Of a stretch of 5,212 nt of DNA, positions 5,028 through 5,212 are shown in pieces; positions within the stretch are counted from its first letter, which is position 1; every line of letters starts with the position of its first letter. The notes under the pieces are model-generated. The model saw only the letters and a program-made list of their open reading frames with translations. It was not told the DNA's origin and did no database searches. The position numbers were made by a program, and so were the translations under genes. Source of the stretch: Bacillota bacterium. GTDB lineage: Bacteria > Bacillota > Clostridia > Christensenellales > Aristaeellaceae. The stretch lies in contig JAEWTC010000200.1 of the NCBI GenBank assembly GCA_023459675.1, positions 1-5,212 of the forward strand. Direction: 5' to 3'.

Positions 5028-5212
5028 ATGGTTCAAACAGACAATTTATCGTTTTCCTATACGGGCGCAAAGCCGTTCATTCTGGAAAACATCAACCTTC
5101 ATATCAAAAAAGGCGAATATGTATCCGTCGTCGGGGATAACGGCAGCGGAAAAAGCACGCTGATCCGGCTGATCTTGCGATTCCTCAAACCCACGCAGGG
5201 AAGCGTCACGGT
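5028..5212 (+). CDS. znuC: Metal ABC transporter ATP-binding protein, N-terminal part (3' partial)
   Basis: The first 61 codons are visible, and the frame is still open at the window end. The protein starts MVQTDNLSFSYTG, with Tyr11 in the place of the A-loop aromatic residue that stacks on ATP. It continues ILENINLHIKKGEYVSVVG and the Walker A motif GDNGSGKST (36-44), then LIRLILRFLKPTQGSVT. This matches ATPases of cluster-9 metal importers (ZnuC/TroB type), which drive Zn or Mn uptake from the cytoplasmic face. Usual family length is about 220-250 residues, so roughly three quarters is missing. I chose ATG 5028 because the family begins about five residues before NLSFSY. An in-frame ATG at 4989 would add 13 residues with no family look, and it has no better ribosome site. 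The SD for 5028 is weak (GGGTGG, 5017-5022). The gene lies back to back with the binding-protein gene, so the permease gene is expected just downstream. Confidence 0.88.
   Translation, partial: MVQTDNLSFSYTGAKPFILENINLHIKKGEYVSVVGDNGSGKSTLIRLILRFLKPTQGSVT

Noticed and set aside
4940..5140. Plus-strand frame of 66 codons across the divergent control region
   Set aside because: It overlaps the promoter and reads the ATPase gene in the wrong frame; the frame beginning at 5028 contains the Walker A motif.

Overview
The window looks like part of a chromosome from an anaerobic, fairly GC-rich bacterium, most likely of the Clostridia/Bacillota type. This is inferred from strong AGGAGG-type ribosome sites, a 7TM-PAS-GGDEF-EAL signalling protein, an iron-sulfur-free cluster of rhodaneses and a metal-binding protein with a 'YTMES' C-terminal motif that I associate with clostridial family members. 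No rRNA, tRNA, CRISPR array, insertion sequence or phage gene is visible. One counter-hint is that the metal-binding protein has a plain type I signal peptide and no lipobox, which is unusual for a monoderm solute-binding protein.

Layout: (1) Bases 1-1106, plus strand: the 3' end of a rhodanese-family sulfurtransferase, then after 29 bases a complete exported protein with two rhodanese domains that both keep the active-site cysteine. The two genes look like one operon and end at a strong hairpin (1129-1160), which also works for the gene converging from the right. (2) Bases 1237-3621, minus strand: a membrane-bound c-di-GMP enzyme (7TM sensor, PAS, GGDEF, EAL). Its catalytic signatures are all present. 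Its frame stays open to 3888, but a near-consensus promoter lies inside that extension and the frame begins at the neighbour's terminator, so the ATG at 3621 is the most plausible start. The only good Shine-Dalgarno sequence is about 50 bases upstream of it, and an 11-bp stem-loop lies between the two. (3) Bases 3889-4857, minus strand: a ZnuA/TroA-type periplasmic metal-binding protein with its own terminator. (4) Bases 4858-5027: a compact divergent control region. Back-to-back promoters share one -35 hexamer, and a 21-bp near-perfect palindrome lies on the znuA-side transcription start. (5) Bases 5028-5212, plus strand: the beginning of the ATP-binding subunit of the same metal transporter, cut by the window end.

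How the genes work together: the binding protein and the divergent ATPase should form one high-affinity Zn/Mn-type import system, presumably repressed by a metal-sensing Fur-family regulator (Zur-like) at the palindrome. This recalls the divergent znuA/znuCB arrangement of Escherichia coli. The rhodanese pair probably handles sulfane sulfur outside the cytoplasm. The c-di-GMP enzyme appears to be an independent single-gene unit with its own promoter. I see no clearly new multi-gene system. The points most worth a second look are regulatory: the structured start region of the c-di-GMP gene and the shared-element divergent promoter with its operator.
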